A DNA stretch of 16,474 nucleotides from Chloroflexota bacterium (GTDB lineage: Bacteria > Chloroflexota > Ktedonobacteria > Ktedonobacterales > Ktedonobacteraceae), in NCBI GenBank assembly GCA_902812455.1, contig CADDZH010000113.1, forward strand, positions 1 through 16,474. Direction: 5' to 3'. The translations under genes and the position numbers were made by a program. Under the pieces are notes generated by a model. It was not told the origin of the DNA. It searched no databases and saw only the letters and a program-made list of their open reading frames with translations. Below, piece by piece: positions 6,724 to 12,482 of the stretch. Position 1 is the first letter of the stretch. Each line of letters opens with the position of its first letter.

Positions 6724-7155
6724 TTATGATTGTTGCATTGGTGGCAGCTCTTGTGGATATTCGGCCTGCGGCTGCTCATCATACTGGGTTTCAGGCTGCG
6801 AATACGGGTCGAGCTTGGGTTCGGCCTCCTGGGAAGACACCGTCTTGGGCTGGTATCCCTGCTCGTATGGCTCGTAGGGCTGCTGGTAGGGCTGGTACGG
6901 TTGTTGATACGGTTGATAGGGCTGGTACGGCTGATAAGGCTGCTGGTTGTTGATTGGCGGCGCATTCCATGCACGGCTAGATCTGGAAGCTGCTGCAATG
7001 AGCGCCCAGAGCAGTACCATAATCGCGATACTAACGAATAAGCCCAGCAGTGAATGGCTAAAGATGAATATCAACAAGAATATCAGAGGGAAGGGGAAGC
7101 CTATCCATCCTCGCCTTCTCCAGTAACGCCTGCGCGGACCGTTCCAGTAAAACAT
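6724..7155 (-). CDS. Small membrane protein with Tyr/Gln/Pro-repeat tail, function unknown
   Basis: A 143-residue protein I do not recognise as a named family. The first 16 residues are aromatic and very basic (MFYWNGPRRRYWRRRG). Two hydrophobic segments follow (about 17-33 and 36-57), likely a membrane hairpin. From residue 72 the chain becomes low-complexity: PYQPYQPYQPYQQPYQPY and variants up to about 103, then a Gln/Pro/Glu-rich acidic tail. The basic start and the loop after the second segment suggest both ends lie in the cytoplasm, but this is inference. AGAGAGGA lies 7 bases before the ATG, inside the loop of a 6-bp hairpin, TCGTTC (7159-7164) / GAACGA (7175-7180). The gene has its own promoter and terminator, so it is a single-gene unit. 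Confidence 0.75.
   Translation of the reverse strand: MFYWNGPRRRYWRRRGWIGFPFPLIFLLIFIFSHSLLGLFVSIAIMVLLWALIAAASRSSRAWNAPPINNQQPYQPYQPYQPYQQPYQPYQQPYEPYEQGYQPKTVSSQEAEPKLDPYSQPETQYDEQPQAEYPQELPPMQQS
6847..6942 (-). repeat. In-gene tandem repeats encoding PYQ units
   Basis: Roughly 9-base units reading CC-TAY-CAR (Pro-Tyr-Gln) recur imperfectly across residues 72-103 of the small membrane protein. Such tracts often vary in copy number between strains; this is established for repeats in general and only inferred here. Confidence 0.6.
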
Positions 7156-7208
7156 TGTTCGTTCCTCTCTCTATGAACGAGGCACCTTGCCTGTGATCAC
7201 TATCCTAT

Positions 7209-7238
7209 ACTATACAATATTAGACGCATGTATGGCAA
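7209..7238 (-). promoter_or_regulatory. Promoter of the small membrane protein gene
   Basis: On the minus strand TTGCCA (7238-7233) and TATAGT (7214-7209) are separated by 18 bases and lie about 55 bases before the start codon. A second possible pair, TTGAAC with TCTAAT at 17 bases, overlaps it slightly upstream. Confidence 0.5.
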
Positions 7239-7257
7239 CATGTTCAAATGAAACGAT

Positions 7258-7295
7258 ATATCGCTAATCTCTAGACAAAATATAACATATCGCTA
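7258..7295. repeat. Direct repeat ATATCGCTA
   Basis: ATATCGCTA occurs exactly at 7258-7266 and 7287-7295, 29 bases apart start to start. It sits upstream of the promoter of the small membrane protein and just after the end of the fusion gene. A regulator-binding site is possible but unproven. Confidence 0.35.
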
Positions 7296-7323
7296 TGCGC
7301 CTGTCAAGGCTAACTCAACAGCG

Positions 7324-8388
7324 TCATTCCCATTCAATGCGGGGATTTCCTGCATGCACGAGGAAGCCATGCGTCTTTATGTTGAAGTAGCGCTCAAGGC
7401 CATTCTGCAAAGCAGCCAGCACATTCTCAGCTACGTCTCTCCCTAGCTCGCCCAGCACCTCAGCAACGAGAAAAACAGAGCTGGTGGATGCGGTAATCAG
7501 GCCCGTTTTAGCCTGTCGCCAGACAAAGTGCCGTGTGAGAATGTTGTTTCCATTAGCGTAGGCCACCTCGCCGGGCGGAACTTCCTGTGCCGAATCCTCG
7601 TCCAGAGCCATAAAAGTATCGCCTGGGCGTGTGAGGCGCAGCTCAATTGGCCCGTAAAGCTCGTATAGATCAAAGCCGCCAGCAGGAACGACATATTGAA
7701 GCGAGATAGTATTGTAGAAATCGACCAGCGGGTTGATGAAAAAAGGATCATCGCCCTTGAGGGCACGTCTTAGAAGGGATTCAATAGAACTTGGAAACTG
7801 CTTGCCTGATACACCCATCGCTTTGAAGCGCTCGCGCCAGGGCTGTACAGCAGGATGAGATTGCGCGTTGCCATAGCTCGTTGCCTTTGCTGCCTCTTTC
7901 CAGGCGGCCTGCCAGCGCTCCTCTACCTCTGGCCGCTCTACCTCGTTGTGTATTCCCTGCACGATGACGACAGGCAAGTGTATGCCAGGAAAACGCTCGA
8001 AAATTTCAGGATGGACAATGAATTCCATAGGTATGCCTTCCTCTCCCATCAGCTCTCGTGTACGCTCTATGCGCGCTTTTTCAAGCATCTCTGCGATGCT
8101 TTCCTCAAAAAGCCTACCCTGGCGATCCCGCATAATCTCTTCGCTAATCTCATCCAGTAATTCTAATGTCTTGTTCGTGACCGGGTGCTCTAATGTCTGG
8201 GTTTCGATTGTTTTCCCGGCAACAGCCTGCTCAAGGATAGTGTTGAGGTATTCATAGACTGATTGTTCTTTCTCGGCTGCTGCTGTTCTAATCTTGCGCC
8301 ATAGCTCAGGGCTGACATCAATAATGATACTTACTGGCTCTTCGCTATTATCGGGCTGATCGTCAAAGTCTCGTCTACCTGATTTCAT
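7324..8388 (-). CDS. Fusion of a VapB-type ribbon-helix-helix antitoxin with a B3/B4 (PheRS beta editing-type) domain
   Basis: 354 residues in two parts. Residues 1-117 match the adjacent 115-residue antitoxin along its whole length: the core VSIIIDVSPELWRKIRTAAA with QSVYEYLNTILEQ, the linker EHPVTNKTLE, and the C-terminus ERTRELMGEE, where the antitoxin has ERTRYLMGEE and stops. Residues 121-354 are a complete B3/B4-domain protein, starting MEFIVHPEIFERFPGI and including NPLVDFYNTISLQYVVPAGG (219-238), RPGDTFMALD and the NNILTRHFVWRQ segment. In PheRS beta this domain clears mischarged Tyr-tRNA-Phe. Stand-alone B3/B4 proteins are common and poorly understood. The gene starts 16 bases after the vapC stop in the same operon. 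An AGGAAGG site 7 bases before Met121 (ATG at 8028) could also direct synthesis of a free 234-residue B3/B4 protein. Domain calls are firm; the joint function is unknown. Confidence 0.88.
   Translation of the reverse strand: MKSGRRDFDDQPDNSEEPVSIIIDVSPELWRKIRTAAAEKEQSVYEYLNTILEQAVAGKTIETQTLEHPVTNKTLELLDEISEEIMRDRQGRLFEESIAEMLEKARIERTRELMGEEGIPMEFIVHPEIFERFPGIHLPVVIVQGIHNEVERPEVEERWQAAWKEAAKATSYGNAQSHPAVQPWRERFKAMGVSGKQFPSSIESLLRRALKGDDPFFINPLVDFYNTISLQYVVPAGGFDLYELYGPIELRLTRPGDTFMALDEDSAQEVPPGEVAYANGNNILTRHFVWRQAKTGLITASTSSVFLVAEVLGELGRDVAENVLAALQNGLERYFNIKTHGFLVHAGNPRIEWE
8026..8047 (-). promoter_or_regulatory. Internal ribosome-binding site and ATG inside the fusion gene
   Basis: On the minus strand AGGAAGG (8042-8036), preceded by GGGAG, lies 7 bases before the ATG at 8028, which encodes Met121. 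This is a stronger signal than the one at the annotated start (GAGGA about 10 bases before 8388). Met121 coincides with the expected natural N-terminus of stand-alone B3/B4 proteins. Internal initiation is inferred. Confidence 0.5.
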
Positions 8389-8404
8389 GTTTTGGCTATC
8401 CTCG

Positions 8405-8854
8405 CTAAAAAGAAGGGGTATACTCCTGAAGAATGCGCACCCAATTAATTTCTCCTTTTACGGCTTGCCACATTTTTATATCAGCAGTCCAAAACGGGCA
8501 ATGTTCACGTTCTGCCAATGCTAGGTAGTATGCATCATATGCTGCTGGAAGATTAAATTTCTCTGCAAGCTCTAATGCCCGCATACTCAGAAAAGGATCC
8601 CGTAATTGATCGAATTTGAAGCCTGCAAGTATCACTGTTGTCAAGCTTAGTCTGGCCGTACTAAATGTGATTTTCCCTTTGCGTGCATTTTGATAAAGCG
8701 TGTTGGTTGCTTCATAAGCAAGAAGGGCTGGTGCAAGCATCTTTACTTTATTTTTTGTCCATTCTGTAAGAAGGGCTAGAGCTACTGCTGAGTCTTCCTC
8801 ATTCAGTACCCATTTAAGGGCTATGCTTGTATCAACAACCACAGCGTTTCTCAT
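8405..8854 (-). CDS. vapC: PIN-domain toxin, VapC type
   Basis: A 149-residue PIN-domain protein, a predicted Mg-dependent endoribonuclease; characterised VapC toxins usually cut tRNA or rRNA. The acidic active-site set is present: Asp8 in VVVDTSIALKW, Glu48 in LLAYEATNTLY, Asp107 in PAAYDAYYLALAE, and Asp125 in FWTADIKMW. The start ATG overlaps the antitoxin stop (ATGA, 8851-8854), and the G-rich GGGGGAAG that encodes the antitoxin tail lies just upstream, so translation is coupled. It is the middle gene of the three-gene operon. The symbol follows the generic name for the family; the RNA target is unknown. Confidence 0.92.
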   Translation of the reverse strand: MRNAVVVDTSIALKWVLNEEDSAVALALLTEWTKNKVKMLAPALLAYEATNTLYQNARKGKITFSTARLSLTTVILAGFKFDQLRDPFLSMRALELAEKFNLPAAYDAYYLALAEREHCPFWTADIKMWQAVKGEINWVRILQEYTPSF

Positions 8855-9198
8855 TCTTCCCCCATAAGGTAGCGCGTGCGTTCTTCTCGCATTTGCCGGA
8901 TTATCTCTGTAGAGTCTTCAAAAGGCTCACCTTTAGAGTCTTTTATCACTGCTTCGCGTACCCGATAGACTTGCTCAAGAAAATCAGGAGTTAGTGGATG
9001 TTCCTCCTCCTCATCTGTAGTTCCGGTCTCAGGAACAACTTGCTCTAGAATATTTCCTAAGTATTCACCGACTGACTGGTCGTTCTCGGCTGCAGCGATC
9101 CTAATCTTGCGCCGTAGTTCGGGAGTGACATCGATTGTGATGCGGACGCGCTTTTTAGGCTGGTTTTCCTTATCGAATGCTTCTTTGCGTACTGCCAT
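8851..9198 (-). CDS. vapB: Ribbon-helix-helix antitoxin, VapB type
   Basis: A 115-residue protein partnered with the PIN toxin by a 4-base overlap. Residues 17-55 are a ribbon-helix-helix-like DNA-binding unit: the strand RVRITIDVTPELRRKI, then helices AAAENDQSVGEYLGNILEQ. The C-terminal half (about 65-115), acidic then mixed helical, ends REERTRYLMGEE and should wrap and neutralise VapC. A paralogue of the entire protein forms the N-terminus of the fusion gene at 7324-8388; by eye 27 of 38 residues match over the core. The ATG at 9198 has AAAGGA about 11 bases upstream, which is wide spacing. Binding of the operon promoter, alone or with VapC, is the usual family behaviour and is inferred. 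Confidence 0.88.
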   Translation of the reverse strand: MAVRKEAFDKENQPKKRVRITIDVTPELRRKIRIAAAENDQSVGEYLGNILEQVVPETGTTDEEEEHPLTPDFLEQVYRVREAVIKDSKGEPFEDSTEIIRQMREERTRYLMGEE

Positions 9199-9302
9199 GA
9201 TATGCTCTGTCCTTTCTGCTGGCGGATATATGAATCATGTGTAGGGAATGAAGAAGCCAGTGGGGCCGATCATGAATTTTCCCTTTTTAAGCACCCTATG
9301 GG

Positions 9303-9373
9303 ATGTCACCCTGAGCGAAGCGAAGGGTCTCTGTTGATTGGCAGCGGATGTTTCGCGTCGCTCAACATGACAT
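9303..9373. repeat. Imperfect inverted repeat of the CCTGAGCGAAGCGAAGG type
   Basis: The left arm, ATGTCACCCTGAGCGAAGCGAA, and the right arm, TTCGCGTCGCTCAACATGACAT, are imperfect reverse complements bracketing about 27 bases. The sequence matches a widely scattered intergenic repeat recognised from memory, whose spurious translation reads HPERSEGS. It sits between the vapBC promoter and vapB, so it would form a hairpin in the operon's leader. It accounts for the small plus-strand frame in this gap, which is not a gene. Confidence 0.7.
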
Positions 9374-9387
9374 GGCTGCTTTTCTTT

Positions 9388-9417
9388 AGCATACAATGAC
9401 TTATGGCAGCATGTCAA
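9388..9417 (-). promoter_or_regulatory. Promoter of the vapB-vapC-fusion operon
   Basis: On the minus strand TTGACA (9417-9412) and TATGCT (9393-9388) are separated by 18 bases. Transcription would start near 9380 and give a leader of about 180 bases containing the inverted repeat at 9303-9373. Just upstream lie a tandem repeat of GGTGACAG (9438-9453) and a 5-bp hairpin CCAGC/GCTGG (9456-9469). These could be operator or terminator remnants but are too weak to name. Confidence 0.6.
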
Positions 9418-9477
9418 TTACTTTACTATGTACACGTGGTGACAGGGTGACAGCGCCAGCAGGAGCTGGTGAAACCT

Positions 9478-10221
9478 TTACGTTTCAGGCTTCCAGCCGC
9501 CGAAAATGGCATGGGCGGCTCTGAGCCAGAAAACGTCTATACCCGTAAAACCTGCCTGCTCCAACCACTTGAGTTGATGGTAGAGGGGAGACATTTTATC
9601 AATAGGATCAGGTTCTGGATCGGTAAACGAATTCCAGCCCAAGCGCAGGGATTGCTCATAGGCGTTGAGGTTCCCATCGAATTGAAGCGAACGCTGGCGA
9701 ACCGCTTCATCCCACATTCTGGCGGCGAGGGCAACACCGGCTTGCGTGGTGGGCTGCATCAGATCAGCAATGATGAATGCGCCGCCGGGGGCTAGCAAAC
9801 GATACATATCCTTGAACAATTGCTGTTTTTGCGCATCGTCGAGATGGTGAATGGCAAGCGAGGAAACAACAGCGCGAACTGGCCAGGGAAATGTGCGCCA
9901 GGATGTATCGGCCAGCTCAAATACTTGCGTGTCGAAACGATCTCCATAGCCGCTTAATGCGCTCTTTGCGCTGGCAAGCATTGTTGGTGAGCCGTCGAGG
10001 CCGAGAACATGGTAGTCAGGAAAACGCTCAAGGATAGCACGGTCGAGCACTCCTTCGCCACAGCCGAGGTCAAGGACGTGTTGCCGGCCCACTACGGCGG
10101 GAATGAGATCGCAGATAATCTCAATTTGCGCCTCCCGTTCAGGAATGAAGTATCGACCATAATCTATGAAATGCTGGGAGTCCTCTTCGCCCCAATGAGG
10201 AGCGTTGTTTTCTTGAAGCAT
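9478..10221 (-). CDS. Class I SAM-dependent methyltransferase
   Basis: A 247-residue protein with a Rossmann methyltransferase fold. The SAM-binding motif I is VLDLGCGEG (about 48-56), followed by the acidic residue at the end of strand 2 in VLGLDGSP. Then come a motif-II-like VVSSLAIHHLDD (about 117-128) and LAPGGAFIIADLM (about 143-155). The substrate is not evident. The DYGRYFIPEREAQIEII opening resembles broad-specificity or tRNA-wobble (CmoA-like) methyltransferases, but this is too weak for a name. AAAGG lies 8 bases before the ATG. It begins 13 bases after the stop of the WD40 kinase on the same strand, so the two are almost certainly co-transcribed. The kinase might phosphorylate it or act in the same pathway; that is inference. 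Confidence 0.88.
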   Translation of the reverse strand: MLQENNAPHWGEEDSQHFIDYGRYFIPEREAQIEIICDLIPAVVGRQHVLDLGCGEGVLDRAILERFPDYHVLGLDGSPTMLASAKSALSGYGDRFDTQVFELADTSWRTFPWPVRAVVSSLAIHHLDDAQKQQLFKDMYRLLAPGGAFIIADLMQPTTQAGVALAARMWDEAVRQRSLQFDGNLNAYEQSLRLGWNSFTDPEPDPIDKMSPLYHQLKWLEQAGFTGIDVFWLRAAHAIFGGWKPET

Positions 10222-10234
10222 GTTGTTAGCCTTT

Positions 10235-12073
10235 CTAGATTCCTACAGCCCAGACTTGTATTGTTTTATCCCAGGAGCCGGATGCCAGTCGCTTGCCATC
10301 TGGCGACCATGCCAGTGCACTGATCCAGTCTGAGTGCCCGCGATAAGTGAACGTCGTGGTGCCAGTAATAGCGTTCCACACATGGACTGTCTCGTCAAGA
10401 CCACCGGAAGCGATATAGATGCCATCGGGCGACCATGCCACGCTTGTGACCCCGCCGCTGTGGCCAGCATAAGTCAACACTTTGCGACCAGCGGCAGCAT
10501 CCCATACCTGCACGGTCATATCGTCGCTGGCTGAAGCAATATGTGTGCCGCCGGGAGACCAGCTTACAGCATTTACTTTGTCTCGATGGGCATAGCAGAT
10601 GGCGATATTTGCGCCGGTTCTGGCGTCCCAGGCCTGAGCCGTCCCATCGTCGCTGCCAGATGCTATGCGCCATGTGTGAGATGTAAGCCCGGTCAAGGCA
10701 GGCGCTTGTGGCGATCCTGCTAACGCTTTGACAGAGAGCGAGTGCCCACGATAGGTGAAGATGGTTCGCCCTGTCGTTGCATTCCATACCTGCACGGTTG
10801 TATCATCGCTGGCCGAGGCAATGCATGTTCCATCGGGAGACCATGCCAGCGCTTGCACTCTATCTGTATGACCACTATAGGTAGCATGAGCTGGAGAAAT
10901 GTGCCCGGTAGCAGCATCCCACACCTGGACAATTTCGGACAAGAAGCCGCCGGTAGAGGCGATATATTTCCCATCGGGCGACCATGCCAGCGCCTGGGCT
11001 TGCAGCGAATTATTGCGATAGGCAAGGATACGCTCTCCTGTATTCGCGTCCCAGACGTGTACAGTCTCATCAAGGCTGCTGGAAGCAATGAACTTGCCAT
11101 CAGGCGACCATGCCAGGGCGTGTACTTTGTCCGAGTGCCCTTGGTACGTGAGCAGGGCCTGGCGTGAGGGTGAAGATATTTCGATATTGGGTGACGGCGT
11201 CAATGGTAGTGGTGATATTGGCGCGAGAGGATGGGGTGTTGTCTGCCGCTCCAACCGGCTAGCACGTTCCAGCGCTTTGGCAAATGCCAGGACGCTTTCA
11301 AAACGCTCGTAGGGATTTTTAGCCAGGGCTTTGAGCACGACTTGCTCAATGGCAGGTGAAATGCCGGGCACTTTTTCAGAAAGTGGTGGAGGAGAAAGAA
11401 GTGTATGCTGGCTGGCTATTTCTTCAACGGTACCATGAAATGGCCAGCTTCCCGTCAGCCACTCATAGACAACCACTCCTAGCGCATACTGGTCGCTGGC
11501 AATGCGGGGATGCCCGCGAATCTGTTCGGGAGCGGCATAGAGAATGGTGCCCTCGAACTCCTGAACTTTTTGCCGCCGATAGCCCATGCTCAGAGCTGCT
11601 GCTGCAATGTTAAAATCGCTGAGCAGGATTTCGTAATTGCTACCCAGTAGCATATTGTGCGGCTTGACATCACGGTGAATGATCTGCTGGTCGTGGAGGT
11701 ACTGCAAGGCCTCGGCAACCTGGTTGACATACATTACGACGGTGGCGATTGGCAGGCGGGTACCGTGAGGATGGCGCTCGCGCAATGTGCCGTGAGGGGC
11801 ATACTCCATCACAAGGTAAAGAATCTGCTCCTCTATGCCTGCTTCCAGGACGCGCACAATGTGGGGGTGATTCAGGCTGGCGAGCGCATTTGCCTGGCTT
11901 ATAAATGTCTCTACTTCCACACCCGCCAGCTCGGCATGCAGGACTTTGATCGCTACCTGTCTTCCAGAAGTAATATGCTCTCCCAGGTAAACATCTGCAA
12001 AGCTCCCACCGCCTATATGCTGGACTAGCTGATAGTGACCGAACTGCTGACCCACTCCCACATTGCTGCTCAT
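10235..12073 (-). CDS. Ser/Thr protein kinase with C-terminal seven-bladed WD40 propeller
   Basis: 612 residues, no transmembrane segment. The kinase domain (about 14-270) has a glycine loop IGGGSFADVY (20-29), VAIK with Lys43, HRDVKPHN (133-140) with catalytic Asp135 and Asn140, and APEQ (181-184). Two departures from the kinase consensus stand out: the DFG motif reads DFN (153-155), and the helix-C glutamate position reads Gln60 (FISQANAL, where related kinases usually have EA). A Pro-rich linker (about 279-304) leads to seven WD40 repeats starting near residues 308, 351, 397, 440, 493, 534 and 577, each with an AWSPDG and a VWD/VWN-type end; the fourth has a longer insert (454-467). Seven blades make a full propeller, a likely protein docking surface. 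AGGGGG lies just before the ATG. The protein style is typical of Ktedonobacteria. Activity is probable but not certain given the two substitutions. Confidence 0.93.
   Translation of the reverse strand: MSSNVGVGQQFGHYQLVQHIGGGSFADVYLGEHITSGRQVAIKVLHAELAGVEVETFISQANALASLNHPHIVRVLEAGIEEQILYLVMEYAPHGTLRERHPHGTRLPIATVVMYVNQVAEALQYLHDQQIIHRDVKPHNMLLGSNYEILLSDFNIAAAALSMGYRRQKVQEFEGTILYAAPEQIRGHPRIASDQYALGVVVYEWLTGSWPFHGTVEEIASQHTLLSPPPLSEKVPGISPAIEQVVLKALAKNPYERFESVLAFAKALERASRLERQTTPHPLAPISPLPLTPSPNIEISSPSRQALLTYQGHSDKVHALAWSPDGKFIASSSLDETVHVWDANTGERILAYRNNSLQAQALAWSPDGKYIASTGGFLSEIVQVWDAATGHISPAHATYSGHTDRVQALAWSPDGTCIASASDDTTVQVWNATTGRTIFTYRGHSLSVKALAGSPQAPALTGLTSHTWRIASGSDDGTAQAWDARTGANIAICYAHRDKVNAVSWSPGGTHIASASDDMTVQVWDAAAGRKVLTYAGHSGGVTSVAWSPDGIYIASGGLDETVHVWNAITGTTTFTYRGHSDWISALAWSPDGKRLASGSWDKTIQVWAVGI
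10246..11158 (-). repeat. In-gene WD40 repeat array
   Basis: Seven related segments of about 110-160 bases, visible as recurring GACCATGCCA, CATCGGG and CCA-CAC/TAC-CTG blocks on the plus strand, encode the blades of the propeller. The nucleotide similarity suggests expansion by internal duplication. Confidence 0.7.
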
Positions 12074-12268
12074 GTTCTTCCCCCTTTTGTGCTATTAGTT
12101 TAATTATCCTGCCGGGATGAAGACTCGCCCCTGGCCTGTTGGTGGCATATTTGGCCCGCTGCCAACCCAACGGATAGCGATTCCCATTTGTTGCCTCGCT
12201 TTCTTTCGTACCTGGCCGCTGTCCGTAATGTGAAACGAAACGGCATGGAGCCTCTACCACTGTGTGCT

Positions 12269-12297
12269 AGCATAGTGTACAGCCTGGAGATTGTCAA
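12269..12297 (-). promoter_or_regulatory. Promoter of the WD40 kinase-methyltransferase operon
   Basis: On the minus strand TTGACA (12297-12292) and TATGCT (12274-12269) are separated by exactly 17 bases, a near-consensus sigma70-type promoter. Confidence 0.65.
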
Positions 12298-12370
12298 CGC
12301 AATTACCCCCTTCAGGTCAGCTTCATTGTAACCTCCACACAACGCTTCTTTAGAAAGTAGCTTCGAGTAG

Positions 12371-12399
12371 TTGACCAGGGGCTAATCTCTGCGTATAAT
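12371..12399 (+). promoter_or_regulatory. Promoter of the zinc-ribbon kinase gene
   Basis: TTGACC (12371-12376) and TATAAT (12394-12399) are separated by exactly 17 bases, a near-consensus sigma70-type promoter about 84 bases before the start codon. Confidence 0.7.
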
Positions 12400-12482
12400 T
12401 CTTGATGCGTACGTGTCTTATAGAGCAGGTTGTCCCCTGTGAGGGAATGCGGAGGACGTAGCAAGAAAGTGAGTGTGTCGAA

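Larger units (their letters stand above)
12074..12482. other. Divergent intergenic region between the two kinase genes
   Basis: 409 bases without a supported gene. It carries two outward-facing promoters with their -35 elements only 73 bases apart. The minus-strand kinase has a leader of about 190 bases and the plus-strand kinase one of about 75 bases. Open frames across this stretch have no ribosome-binding site and no protein-like composition. Confidence 0.7.

Noticed and set aside
6724..7041. Plus-strand frames rich in Leu, Val and Gly opposite the membrane protein
   Set aside because: They are antisense readings of the PYQ repeats and hydrophobic segments; the minus-strand gene has its own ribosome-binding site, promoter and terminator.
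9202..9399. Plus-strand 65-codon frame containing HPERSEGS
   Set aside because: Spurious translation of the scattered inverted repeat at 9303-9373; no ribosome-binding site.
9446..9477. Hairpin CCAGC/GCTGG as terminator of the methyltransferase gene
   Set aside because: Only 5 bp and no T tract follows on the minus strand.
12100..12342. Minus-strand 80-codon frame in the divergent kinase region
   Set aside because: It lies across the WD40-kinase promoter and leader, has no ribosome-binding site and no protein-like pattern.
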